From the IMG/VR virus record IMGVR_UViG_3300023179_000537, positions 1-22,978 of that record: 22,978 nt of DNA. One strand, written 5' to 3'. This DNA is from a virus. The notes under the pieces were generated by a model that worked only from the letters and a program-made list of their open reading frames with translations, was not told where the DNA came from and ran no database searches. The position numbers and the translations under genes were made by a program. Below, one piece after another: positions 11,672 through 18,953 of the stretch (position 1 is the stretch's first letter; every line of letters begins with the position of its first letter).

Positions 11672-12235
11672 CTAATATGGCGGCGAACCAGAGTAACGCC
11701 TATTTGGGTTGATGGACCATCTCTGTAAAGGTAATAATGCAGCTTTTTCCCAATCTCGAGGATCAACTTGATAAAACGAACTTCTCACGTGATTAAAAAG
11801 ATATCGTTTTATACAGTTTTCAACTCCTCTTAGTTGATTTGAATAGTGTTTTAACAGACTATAAGTTAATACTAATTTTTTATTTTGAACATATTTATCG
11901 TTATCGTTGATATTAACCAACCCATTCATCAAACCAATTCTAGCCAGTGGCGGAAGATAATGTAAATTTACCCCTAAAATACCATCATTATAAATTTCTA
12001 CTGGGAATACCAGAGGGTGGGCGTCGTAATAAGGTAATACTTTTTTTAGTTTTGGATCATATAAAAACAAAAACAATCCACCAATTTGTGGGCTAGTGCT
12101 TTTGGTAAATATTTTATTGGGATCTCTTTTTCCCATATCAGAAACGGTTTCTTTATACCATTGAGAAGATTCGCTAGATTTAGAAGCCAAATCTATAGCA
12201 GTAGCTCTTAATAATTTGGTAAATCTGTTTGACAT
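11672..12235 (-). CDS. Unrecognised protein between gp4 and the tube-fold protein (187 aa)
   Basis: The start overlaps the gp4 stop by one base and the stop lies 8 bp before the next start, so it belongs to the leftward operon. The protein is basic, with a helical N-terminus and a distinctive central block: GGLFLFLYDPKLKKVLPYYD, then HPLVFPVEIYNDGILGVNLHYLPPLARIG. After it come helices (KKLVLTYSLLKHYS) and a DPRDWEKAALLPLQRW segment. I associate such proteins with T4-like phage structural modules but cannot name the function. No signal peptide or membrane span. Confidence 0.7.
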   Translation of the reverse strand: MSNRFTKLLRATAIDLASKSSESSQWYKETVSDMGKRDPNKIFTKSTSPQIGGLFLFLYDPKLKKVLPYYDAHPLVFPVEIYNDGILGVNLHYLPPLARIGLMNGLVNINDNDKYVQNKKLVLTYSLLKHYSNQLRGVENCIKRYLFNHVRSSFYQVDPRDWEKAALLPLQRWSINPNRRYSGSPPY

Positions 12236-12681
12236 TAAAATTTTATTCCTAGTTCTTTTTCGGTCATGATAACAAACTCATATCCCCTGTCTTTACAGTA
12301 TTCACGAGCAGCTTTCCATTTGGCCGAGTTCACACCCCATCTCATAACTTCTTGTATGTAACGTTTTGACTTTTTACCCTCCATTAACAGTGGAGGTTTG
12401 CATTGAGATGCTGGTTTCACTTCAATTAATTTAGTTTTGGTTTTACCTTCGGTGTCTTTTATCCGAACTGTAAAATCAACATAATAACGATGGATTCTAT
12501 TATCTATTGGCGAGCGATAAGGAACGATAGTTTCTTCACTTTGCCACCAAATTACATTAGGGTCTTTATCCAGCCTTGACATTAGCACAGATTCCCATCT
12601 AGATCTATAAATTATATTACTTGGGTCTCCTTTGTATTTATCAGGGTTTCTTGGAATAAAATAACCTTTGTGTGCAGCCAT
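12235..12681 (-). CDS. 4: gp4-like head completion nuclease (148 aa)
   Basis: The sequence follows T4 gp4 (head completion protein, about 150 aa) along its length: KGYFIPRNPDKYKGDPSNII, YRSRWE, then WWQSEETIVPYRSP, NRIHRYYVDF and KTKLIEVKP. E30, D69 and E87-x-K89 form a PD-(D/E)XK (TnsA-like) nuclease site. gp4 acts after DNA packaging, with gp50, to ready the full head for tail joining. It is the first gene of the leftward operon, 51 bp from the divergent gp48-like gene. A late-promoter-like box lies 32 bp upstream. Confidence 0.9.
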   Translation of the reverse strand: MAAHKGYFIPRNPDKYKGDPSNIIYRSRWESVLMSRLDKDPNVIWWQSEETIVPYRSPIDNRIHRYYVDFTVRIKDTEGKTKTKLIEVKPASQCKPPLLMEGKKSKRYIQEVMRWGVNSAKWKAAREYCKDRGYEFVIMTEKELGIKF

Positions 12682-12693
12682 TGTTATATTTCT

Positions 12694-12701
12694 AATAAAT
12701 A
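12694..12701 (+). promoter_or_regulatory. Late-promoter-like box for the rightward baseplate operon
   Basis: AATAAATA, one base from the T4 late consensus, ends 31 bp before the ATG at 12733. GGGG at 12725-12728 is the nearest purine-rich ribosome binding sequence. Confidence 0.5.
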
Positions 12702-12713
12702 AATGTAAAACCT

Positions 12714-12721
12714 TATTTATT
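12714..12721 (-). promoter_or_regulatory. Late-promoter-like box for the leftward operon
   Basis: On the minus strand this is AATAAATA, the same one-base variant as the rightward box, and it ends 32 bp before the gp4 start. The two boxes face each other across 12 bp, so the first bases of the two transcripts would be complementary. Confidence 0.5.
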
Positions 12722-12732
12722 AAAGGGGAACA

Positions 12733-13404
12733 ATGGCCAATTTTAATTTTCCGTCACAACCTCAGAAACAAAATTCTGGAGGGGGATCATTTCCTTCGGA
12801 TTTGCTACAAGGTGACAGACAATATTATACCAGTATATCATTTTCGGACTATTCTGTTGGTCTTTCTGGTTTTGGTATTGGTTATTCGTTTAATTTTGGC
12901 GGAGGTTTCAAACTTCCCTTACCTAAAAGAATAAACGACGTTAATTCTCAGTTATGGAGCGAAGTAGATGCTTCTTCGATGGTTCCAGGATTGGTTCAAA
13001 TGGGAGGAGCTGCTGGGGGTGTTTCATTTCTGAGTCCATTACAGTTCATGACATATAAAAGACCAGCTTATAAAGAACACGAATTGCAATGGACTTTATC
13101 GGCAGCAAATAAATCAGAGTCAGATAATCTCAAAAAAATTATTAATGATATTAAAGCTAGTTCAGCCCCATCAAAAGCGATGGGCGGATACGCTTATAAG
13201 TATCCTAAAATATGTCAAGTTTCTTTTCACCCAGACCAATATTTGTTTAAATTAAAACCTTGCGCTGTTATTACTGTTGCTGCTGATTACACAGCTGCTG
13301 GTGGACCATCTTTTTATAAAAGCGGAGCGCCCACTGTCGTAGGTCTGACAATAAGATTAAAAGAAGTCCAGCTATGGACTCGCGAAGATCTAATGATGGG
13401 ATAA
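12733..13404 (+). CDS. 48: gp48-like baseplate tail-tube cap (223 aa)
   Basis: After a Gly/Pro/Gln-rich N-terminus, the C-terminal half reads as a tube-cap protein: LQFMTYKRPAYKEHELQWTL, SAANKSESDNLKKIINDIKA, then KYPKICQVSFHPDQYLFKLK, CAVITVAADYTAAGGPSFYK, and LTIRLKEVQLWTREDLMMG. These blocks resemble the C-terminal domain shared by T4 gp48 and gp54 in cyanophage-type T4-like viruses. gp48 forms the ring on the hub from which the tube polymerises. T4 gp48 is 364 residues, so this is short. It is followed 3 bp later by gp53. Confidence 0.72.
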   Translation: MANFNFPSQPQKQNSGGGSFPSDLLQGDRQYYTSISFSDYSVGLSGFGIGYSFNFGGGFKLPLPKRINDVNSQLWSEVDASSMVPGLVQMGGAAGGVSFLSPLQFMTYKRPAYKEHELQWTLSAANKSESDNLKKIINDIKASSAPSKAMGGYAYKYPKICQVSFHPDQYLFKLKPCAVITVAADYTAAGGPSFYKSGAPTVVGLTIRLKEVQLWTREDLMMG

Positions 13405-13407
13405 CAG

Positions 13408-14385
13408 ATGCCAGAAAGATATTTCGAAAAATTCCCAGTAATAACTTATAGTAATAATCAAGTTGTTGATATTACAAAAAGGGTTAGTTTATTAGACAGA
13501 GTTTCTGAGAATCCATATGTATTTTATCCATATGAAATAACTGCAGAGGAAAGAGCCGATCAATTTTCTTGGAGATATTACGAAGATCCATATAGAAGCT
13601 GGATTATTTATCTTTCTAATGAAATTGTTGACCCTTATTACGATTGGTATCTTAATAATCAACAATTCACGGATTTAATTACTAAAAAATATGGTTCTGT
13701 TCCAGAAGCTCAGCAAAAAATTATGTATTATAGAAACAATTGGGAACTTAATAAAAATGATGTTTTGAATCAAGCAGAATATAATTCTCTGACAATAGCT
13801 CAACAATATTATTGGCATCCAATATATCAAAATTCTTCTATTTATGGATACAAAAGAAAAGAGAATGAATGGAGAAAAGACACTAACAAAATAGTTAGAT
13901 ATTCAGTGTCTGCTAATGATTATCAGATGAGTTCATTCGTTAATAACGAAATAATTAATGTTGTTTTTGATAATTATAATTCCGGTAATGGGCAGTTTGT
14001 TATGTCAAACACCATTAATGTTTTCGTTAATACTTCTTTGCAAACTAATACTAATTTGAATTTCGTTTTTTTACAACATATGAGAGGTCAGTATGAAACT
14101 AACAATACATCAGGTATTGTCGTTACTGGCAATAGCTACATTTACGGCACAGAAAGTCAAATAAACGTGGCGATTACTATTGTTGAAAACGAATCAACTA
14201 ATGACGCTATCTTGGTAGTGGCCAATAATATTGCTGTTGACGAAGAAATTTATTGGGAAGGGGTTACATATTATGATTATGAAAATGAGAAAAACGAATA
14301 TAATAAAACAATAAGGGTTATGGAAAAGAACCTTTCTGAAGTTGCAGTTGATAATTTAATTAATCTTATGAAGGAACCTTTCTAA
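13408..14385 (+). CDS. 53: gp53 baseplate wedge subunit with inserted domain (325 aa)
   Basis: The N-terminal half matches T4 gp53: YFEKFPVITYSN, then RADQFSWRYYEDPYRSWIIY and EIVDPYYDWYLNNQQFTDLI, with the YYGW-like hallmark of the family. The end (IRVMEKNLSEVAVDNLINLM) matches the T4 C-terminus (a helix with IKII and DLIRIME). T4 gp53 is 196 residues; here about 120 residues of Asn/Thr/Val-rich beta sequence (roughly 175-290) are inserted between the two conserved parts. gp53 locks neighbouring wedges around the hub. The insertion may form an extra surface domain. Confidence 0.88.
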   Translation: MPERYFEKFPVITYSNNQVVDITKRVSLLDRVSENPYVFYPYEITAEERADQFSWRYYEDPYRSWIIYLSNEIVDPYYDWYLNNQQFTDLITKKYGSVPEAQQKIMYYRNNWELNKNDVLNQAEYNSLTIAQQYYWHPIYQNSSIYGYKRKENEWRKDTNKIVRYSVSANDYQMSSFVNNEIINVVFDNYNSGNGQFVMSNTINVFVNTSLQTNTNLNFVFLQHMRGQYETNNTSGIVVTGNSYIYGTESQINVAITIVENESTNDAILVVANNIAVDEEIYWEGVTYYDYENEKNEYNKTIRVMEKNLSEVAVDNLINLMKEPF

Positions 14386-14386
14386 T

Positions 14387-15631
14387 ATGCCAGCTGGTGA
14401 TATTAAAATTTCTTCTTTAAAAATAGGGGATTTGGATTTAACAAATTCCAAAGAAGCTACTTATATTGGGTTTAATATCTATGAAGATATTTTAAACCCT
14501 TATGGTCCTATGGCTGAAATTAGAGTTCTTGATTATAATGATGCTCTTGGTAAGAACAATATTCAAGGTGCATACGATAAAGATGTAGAGATTTCTTTGT
14601 CTGGAGCTGAAGGGTTTTCTGGTGGACAGAAAAAATTTAAATTAAAAATGTATCAAAATAAAAATTTAAATGATCGATCTTTGCACAATAATGCTAATTT
14701 GAAACATAAACATTATGATATTCGTGCTGTTTGTCCAGAGTTATTGAACGCTCAGGGTAATTTTATGCAAAGCAGTTATAACGATACAACTGATAATATC
14801 GTAGAAGATGTGGTTAAAAAGGGGTTCAAGACTAAACTTCAAATTGATAAAAAAAGCAAAACAGACGGAAAAAGAAGAGTTATTATTAATAACAAACACC
14901 CACTAGAAGCCATAAAACATTTAAATAGATTGCATGTTTCTCAGGAAGATAAATCATCTTGTTTCGTTCTGTTTCAAGAAACAGGGCAGCAGCAAAAATA
15001 TGTATTTTCTACGTTCGAAAAACTATTCAAAGAAAAATCTTCGGTAACTTTAAAACAAACAACAACTTTAGATGCTTCTGGTACAAGTGATAAAGATAAA
15101 CAAAATTCTATTATTTGGTTTAAAGCAACAGATTCGTTTTTTACTCCAACTCGTGTTTTGACTAAATCGGCGCAAAAAACGTTTAATTTAACAACACATA
15201 AAGTTTCTTCTCCGGATCCAGAACAAGCACAACAATTCAAACTTCCTGGACAACCGGAATATAGCGGTCAAGCACAGCATGCTAACGCAGTTCATCATTA
15301 TACAACTTTTGATAAAGCAAACGATAAAGAGAAACACAAAACAGCTGACGCCAGAGACAATAGAGCTAATTTTCTTTCATATTTGTCTCAAAATTCAGCA
15401 GAGCTAGAAACGTATTTTAACCCAGAAATTAAACTAGGATCAATGATAAAACTTGATATACCAGCAAGAACATCTGATGGATCTGGTAAAGAAAAACAAT
15501 TCAATGGCGATGTTTGTGTAGTTGCCATTAGAACAAAAATCAAACCGCTTGGTCAAACACCAAGAGCTACTATGATTCTTAGGGTTATCAAAGGCGGTGC
15601 ATTTGATCAAAGTGGTGGAGGTCAGCCGTAA
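14387..15631 (+). CDS. 27: gp27-like baseplate hub protein (414 aa)
   Basis: The N-terminus (IKISSLKIGDLDLTNSKEAT, then YIGFNIYEDILNPYGPMAEI and DKDVEISLSG) reads like the first tube-like domain of gp27/VgrG-type hubs, which form the trimeric ring carrying the spike. The middle has RAVCPELLNAQGN and NNKHPLEAIKHLNRLH, typical of the hub's second domain, and the end has beta strands with DVCVVAIRTKIKP. Length (414) is close to T4 gp27 (391). It is followed directly (ATGA-type junction, 1-bp overlap) by the gp5 OB-fold protein, the same partner order as in T4-type and R-type hubs. Confidence 0.75.
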   Translation: MPAGDIKISSLKIGDLDLTNSKEATYIGFNIYEDILNPYGPMAEIRVLDYNDALGKNNIQGAYDKDVEISLSGAEGFSGGQKKFKLKMYQNKNLNDRSLHNNANLKHKHYDIRAVCPELLNAQGNFMQSSYNDTTDNIVEDVVKKGFKTKLQIDKKSKTDGKRRVIINNKHPLEAIKHLNRLHVSQEDKSSCFVLFQETGQQQKYVFSTFEKLFKEKSSVTLKQTTTLDASGTSDKDKQNSIIWFKATDSFFTPTRVLTKSAQKTFNLTTHKVSSPDPEQAQQFKLPGQPEYSGQAQHANAVHHYTTFDKANDKEKHKTADARDNRANFLSYLSQNSAELETYFNPEIKLGSMIKLDIPARTSDGSGKEKQFNGDVCVVAIRTKIKPLGQTPRATMILRVIKGGAFDQSGGGQP

Positions 15632-15924
15632 TGAAATTAAGAACAGGTTATGTTGTTGAATATAAAAAAGACCCTACTAAATCTGGACGTGTTAAAATTA
15701 GATTACACAGTCGTCAAGATGACACACAAAAAGTAAAAGACGAAGATCTTCCATGGGCTATATTAATGCAACCTGTAACTCATGCAGCAACTCATAAAAT
15801 TGGTCCAACGCCTTCTGGATTAAAAGTTGGTTCAAGAGTGATTGTTGGTTATCTTGAACACGATCATGAGGAATTATATCCAATTGTATTGGGATCTATT
15901 GCACGTGGAGAGTTGGACGAATAA
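15631..15924 (+). CDS. 5: gp5 OB-fold domain as a separate protein (97 aa)
   Basis: This small protein corresponds to the N-terminal OB domain of T4 gp5 and of VgrG spikes: TGYVVEYKKDPTKSGRVKIR, then LPWAILMQPVTHAATHKIGP and GLKVGSRVIVGYLEHDHEEL, ending with YPIVLGSI. In T4, gp5 is one 575-residue chain of OB-fold, lysozyme and beta-helix spike. Here the OB domain stops after 97 residues and is not followed by lysozyme. It shares 1-bp overlaps with both neighbours, so the hub, OB and following protein are likely made in fixed ratio. It should sit between hub ring and spike. Confidence 0.85.
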   Translation: MKLRTGYVVEYKKDPTKSGRVKIRLHSRQDDTQKVKDEDLPWAILMQPVTHAATHKIGPTPSGLKVGSRVIVGYLEHDHEELYPIVLGSIARGELDE

Positions 15925-17528
15925 TGGCTAACAAGATTAAACAAAAAGATCAAAAAACTGGTGGTAAAATTAAACCTAAAGATGCTGGTCCAGACACTCC
16001 AGGTTTCACTAGCACAAACGAAGAAGATTTCTTTGATCAAGCTAAAACTATTTTATTTAATCAGTTTCTTGGACAAGAAAAACCAAAAACTGAAGATCCG
16101 AAATATCCAGAATCTCCTGGTGTTGAAAAAAGTAATTCAAAAGAACTTGAAGACGTAAGAAAAAAAGTTGCACCGAGTGGCGATAAACCAACAACTGCAT
16201 CTGCTAAAAAAGGTAGCAAAAAACTACCAAAAACTGTTCAAGAAGTAGACCCTCAGAAAAAAGCTCAACAGTTACCAGAACTTTATCAACAAATGTCTAT
16301 GATTATGGGCATTTTGAGTATGGGCGCTGGGTTAGGCGGTGGCTCTGGTGGTGGGAATGGAGGAGCTCCTTTTACTATAACAGGCACTCCATCAGGAATG
16401 AACGTTGTTCTTACGGACGGATTTGTGGGCGCTCTTGCTATACTTGTTAGAAAATTTGGATTCGAACGAGTAATCAAAATGTTCGTTCTTATTACACTAC
16501 CAAATGGCGGGTTGTCACAACTTGATAGTTGGTATCAACCAATTGTCACAAAAGCTATCGCTACTTTATTAAAAGTGGCCATTTATTATGGACCATTGAA
16601 TATTCCTGTTTCTTCTTACGATGAAACTTATTATGGCGATATTGTTCCAACAAACTTAGTAACTAAACAAGATGTTCCAGATTTTTACGTTAAAAAATAT
16701 TATGGGATTTCTGCAGAACCATATCCAGGTTACGATCAATGGATGGATCCAAATGATAGCACTGTTGTTTTATATGTAAGAAGAGAATTAGGAACATACG
16801 TTTTTAGTTCTGCTTCTGAAGAAATTTATTCTGAAGTCGAGCGTGGTATTGCTGCCGATCTAGACAAATATTTTTATGTCGACCCGACTCAATACACTAT
16901 GGCTCAAGGAGCCGAACCATTGTTTCCACGTTACCTAAACGATGTTCTTGATAAATGGATTAAACAAATTGAAGTTTATCAAGCAGATTTGATGATAGGT
17001 AATAATGTAGGTTCTGGTGGGGGCGGCGGAAATATGGCTGCAATGATGGGCATGCTTATTGGTTTGTTGATGCAGTTAATTCAAATGTTTCAACAAGAAC
17101 AAATTGGTTCTAAAAATGGAACAGTAGTTGGTAGCGTATCAAACGTAATTCAAGATTTCCAGAAACAAATGGGAATGAGCGGTCAAATATTAAATATGGG
17201 TATGTCTGCTCTTGGTGGCGGAGCTTTTGGAAGTTTAAGTAATCTTGCTCAGATCGGTGGCATGGGAGGATTTGGTTCTCTTGGCGGTATTTTAGGCGGT
17301 GGAGATATTGGTGGAATGCTTGGTGGATTGATGGGAGGTTTTGGTTTTCTTGGAGGCAACTCTGGTGGTGGAGGCGGAGGCGCTGGATCTGGATTCCCAG
17401 ATGCAACAATTGGTGGTTCCGGAGCATGGAATGATGCAAGCAATAGTGGATTATCGAATAACGAAATCTCAGACATGCAAGAACTATTAACATTACTAGG
17501 AATTGAAGAGACTACAAATGGCTCATAA
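15924..17528 (+). CDS. Unknown structural protein with Gly/Met-rich C-terminus (534 aa)
   Basis: Residues 1-115 are Lys/Gln/Pro-rich and look disordered. A Met/Gly stretch follows at about 125-150. Residues 155-360 form a folded-looking domain (DGFVGALAILVRKFGFERVI, then KAIATLLKVAIYYGPLNIPV and DLDKYFYVDPTQY). Residues 365-500 are Gly/Met-rich and hydrophobic with repeated GG-x-GG units, then a short acidic helix (NNEISDMQELLTLLGIEET). It separates the gp5 OB protein from the spike, where T4 has the lysozyme domain, but no muramidase motif is visible. It is probably a virion part, perhaps a hub or membrane-interacting protein released on injection; that is inference. Family not recognised. 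Confidence 0.65.
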   Translation: MANKIKQKDQKTGGKIKPKDAGPDTPGFTSTNEEDFFDQAKTILFNQFLGQEKPKTEDPKYPESPGVEKSNSKELEDVRKKVAPSGDKPTTASAKKGSKKLPKTVQEVDPQKKAQQLPELYQQMSMIMGILSMGAGLGGGSGGGNGGAPFTITGTPSGMNVVLTDGFVGALAILVRKFGFERVIKMFVLITLPNGGLSQLDSWYQPIVTKAIATLLKVAIYYGPLNIPVSSYDETYYGDIVPTNLVTKQDVPDFYVKKYYGISAEPYPGYDQWMDPNDSTVVLYVRRELGTYVFSSASEEIYSEVERGIAADLDKYFYVDPTQYTMAQGAEPLFPRYLNDVLDKWIKQIEVYQADLMIGNNVGSGGGGGNMAAMMGMLIGLLMQLIQMFQQEQIGSKNGTVVGSVSNVIQDFQKQMGMSGQILNMGMSALGGGAFGSLSNLAQIGGMGGFGSLGGILGGGDIGGMLGGLMGGFGFLGGNSGGGGGGAGSGFPDATIGGSGAWNDASNSGLSNNEISDMQELLTLLGIEETTNGS

Positions 17529-18516
17529 GGATTATAATAAAAAAGTTCCAAAGACCAAGGTTTGTAATCAAAAGACCAAACCAAAATACGGTCACGTCCA
17601 TGGAGAATGGGACGAATGCGGTGGTCATAAATGGGTCTATAGAAACGCCGAAGAAGGAAAGAAAACTTTCAGTCAAGAATTAAAACCTTCTGGTGGTTAT
17701 AAAGTTACAGAAGCGGATGACGATGTTAAAGAAGGGCATTTCGAAGTAAGTCCAGGTAATAAACATTTTTATGCTGGCGCTGGAATGTCGGTTCATGCTG
17801 ATGGTCATTATGATTTTAATACTGAATCTACTTGTAGAATCGAAGCAGGAGGAGATGCTTCTTTTGTTACTGCTCAGGACGGTTTATTTGGAATGGGCGG
17901 TAAGAAAATTGAGCTAGTCAAAGATGGATCTGCCAAAGTTATTGCTGGCGGTTCTTCTGGAACTCACGAACTTGGCGTTAATGGTGATTATAGAACAACC
18001 ATTAAAGGTAAAAAATATACAAAGGTAGAAGGCGATACGGTGACTGGTCATGAGGGCAAACATATTATGCTCAACAATGACGATGCAGCTTTCTATTTCG
18101 ACAAAAACTGGGACGCTTTCGCTAAACAAAAACTAAAATTAGAATCTAAACAAGCATTTCAGGCGTTTTCCCAAGACACAATGTTTTTACAGTCTGATAA
18201 AGACATGACTGCTAATTCTGGTGCAAAATATAGTGTTAAATCGAAAGAAGATTATAGTGTAAATTCTCAGGCCAAAGTTATTATTACTGCTAGTAGTTCA
18301 GCTAATATCACAGCACAAGAAATAACTATAACAGCAGATACAAAAATTACTTTAAAAGTTGGTAGCAATAAGATAGAAATTTCTTCAAGCGGTATTACTA
18401 TTGATGCAGGTGGCGGAAAAGTTGATATTACTGCAACTGGTGACGTTAAAACTAAGGGCGCTACAACTAAGATTCAAGGAGGCGGCTTAACAGCCCCACC
18501 AACCACTTTCATATAA
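17518..18516 (+). CDS. gp5/VgrG-type spike (beta-helix needle) as a separate protein (332 aa)
   Basis: The start is taken at ATG 17518, overlapping the previous stop by 11 bp; a TTG start at 17503 is less likely. Residues about 14-40 hold a C-x10-H-x-H-x4-C-x2-H arrangement (CNQKT...YGHVHG...CGGHKW) that could bind metal. The rest is built of short repeating beta strands: KIELVKDGSAKVIAGG, then GVNGDYRTTIKGKKY, and near the end KVGSNKIEISSSGITIDAGG. This is the strand pattern of the gp5 C-terminal triple beta-helix and VgrG spikes that puncture the outer membrane. It should trimerise beneath the hub. Confidence 0.8.
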   Translation: MAHKDYNKKVPKTKVCNQKTKPKYGHVHGEWDECGGHKWVYRNAEEGKKTFSQELKPSGGYKVTEADDDVKEGHFEVSPGNKHFYAGAGMSVHADGHYDFNTESTCRIEAGGDASFVTAQDGLFGMGGKKIELVKDGSAKVIAGGSSGTHELGVNGDYRTTIKGKKYTKVEGDTVTGHEGKHIMLNNDDAAFYFDKNWDAFAKQKLKLESKQAFQAFSQDTMFLQSDKDMTANSGAKYSVKSKEDYSVNSQAKVIITASSSANITAQEITITADTKITLKVGSNKIEISSSGITIDAGGGKVDITATGDVKTKGATTKIQGGGLTAPPTTFI

Positions 18517-18527
18517 GAGTAGGATAA

Positions 18528-18953
18528 ATGGCAGTAACAAGAGCAGAGACTTTAACAAGTTCATCAAAGAAAACGGAATATTATTCAGATATTCCTAATA
18601 GTTTTGCCCAAACACCTTTTGGGAACGAGCTCACTAAAATTACAAATGAAAAAGCAATCACCCAATCTATCAAAAATTTAATTTTGACAGAGATAGGAGA
18701 AAGACTTTTTCAGCCAAATATTGGTTCTGATATTACTTCTTTGTTGTTTGAGCAAAATTACAGAGATTACTCAGCAGAAATTGAACTTTATATCACAAAA
18801 ACTGTTGAAAATTTTGAACCAAGGGCTCAAGTTTTACAAGTTTTATTCCCCGAGACATTTGAAGAAAATTCTATAGAGATTACTATCGTATATAGAGTAA
18901 TAAATAATGTAGAACCTATTACTCTTAATCTAGTCTTAAAAAGAGTCCGATAA
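18528..18953 (+). CDS. 25: gp25 baseplate wedge (lysozyme-like fold), 141 aa
   Basis: The protein is a GpW/gp25-family member: an N-terminal tail, then SDIPNSFAQTPFGNELTKIT, KAITQSIKNLILTEIGERLF, PNIGSDITSLLFEQN and the family signature NFEPRAQVL (E97-P98-R99, the EPR motif). Length is near T4 gp25 (132). gp25 joins wedge to sheath and is the nucleus for sheath polymerisation in all contractile tails. It lies 11 bp after the spike gene and its stop abuts the gp6 start. Confidence 0.95.
   Translation: MAVTRAETLTSSSKKTEYYSDIPNSFAQTPFGNELTKITNEKAITQSIKNLILTEIGERLFQPNIGSDITSLLFEQNYRDYSAEIELYITKTVENFEPRAQVLQVLFPETFEENSIEITIVYRVINNVEPITLNLVLKRVR

Noticed and set aside
17249-17584. Proline-rich 111-aa minus-strand ORF
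   Set aside because: It is the antisense of the Gly-rich C-terminus of the 534-aa protein (GGN codons read as NCC); not a gene.
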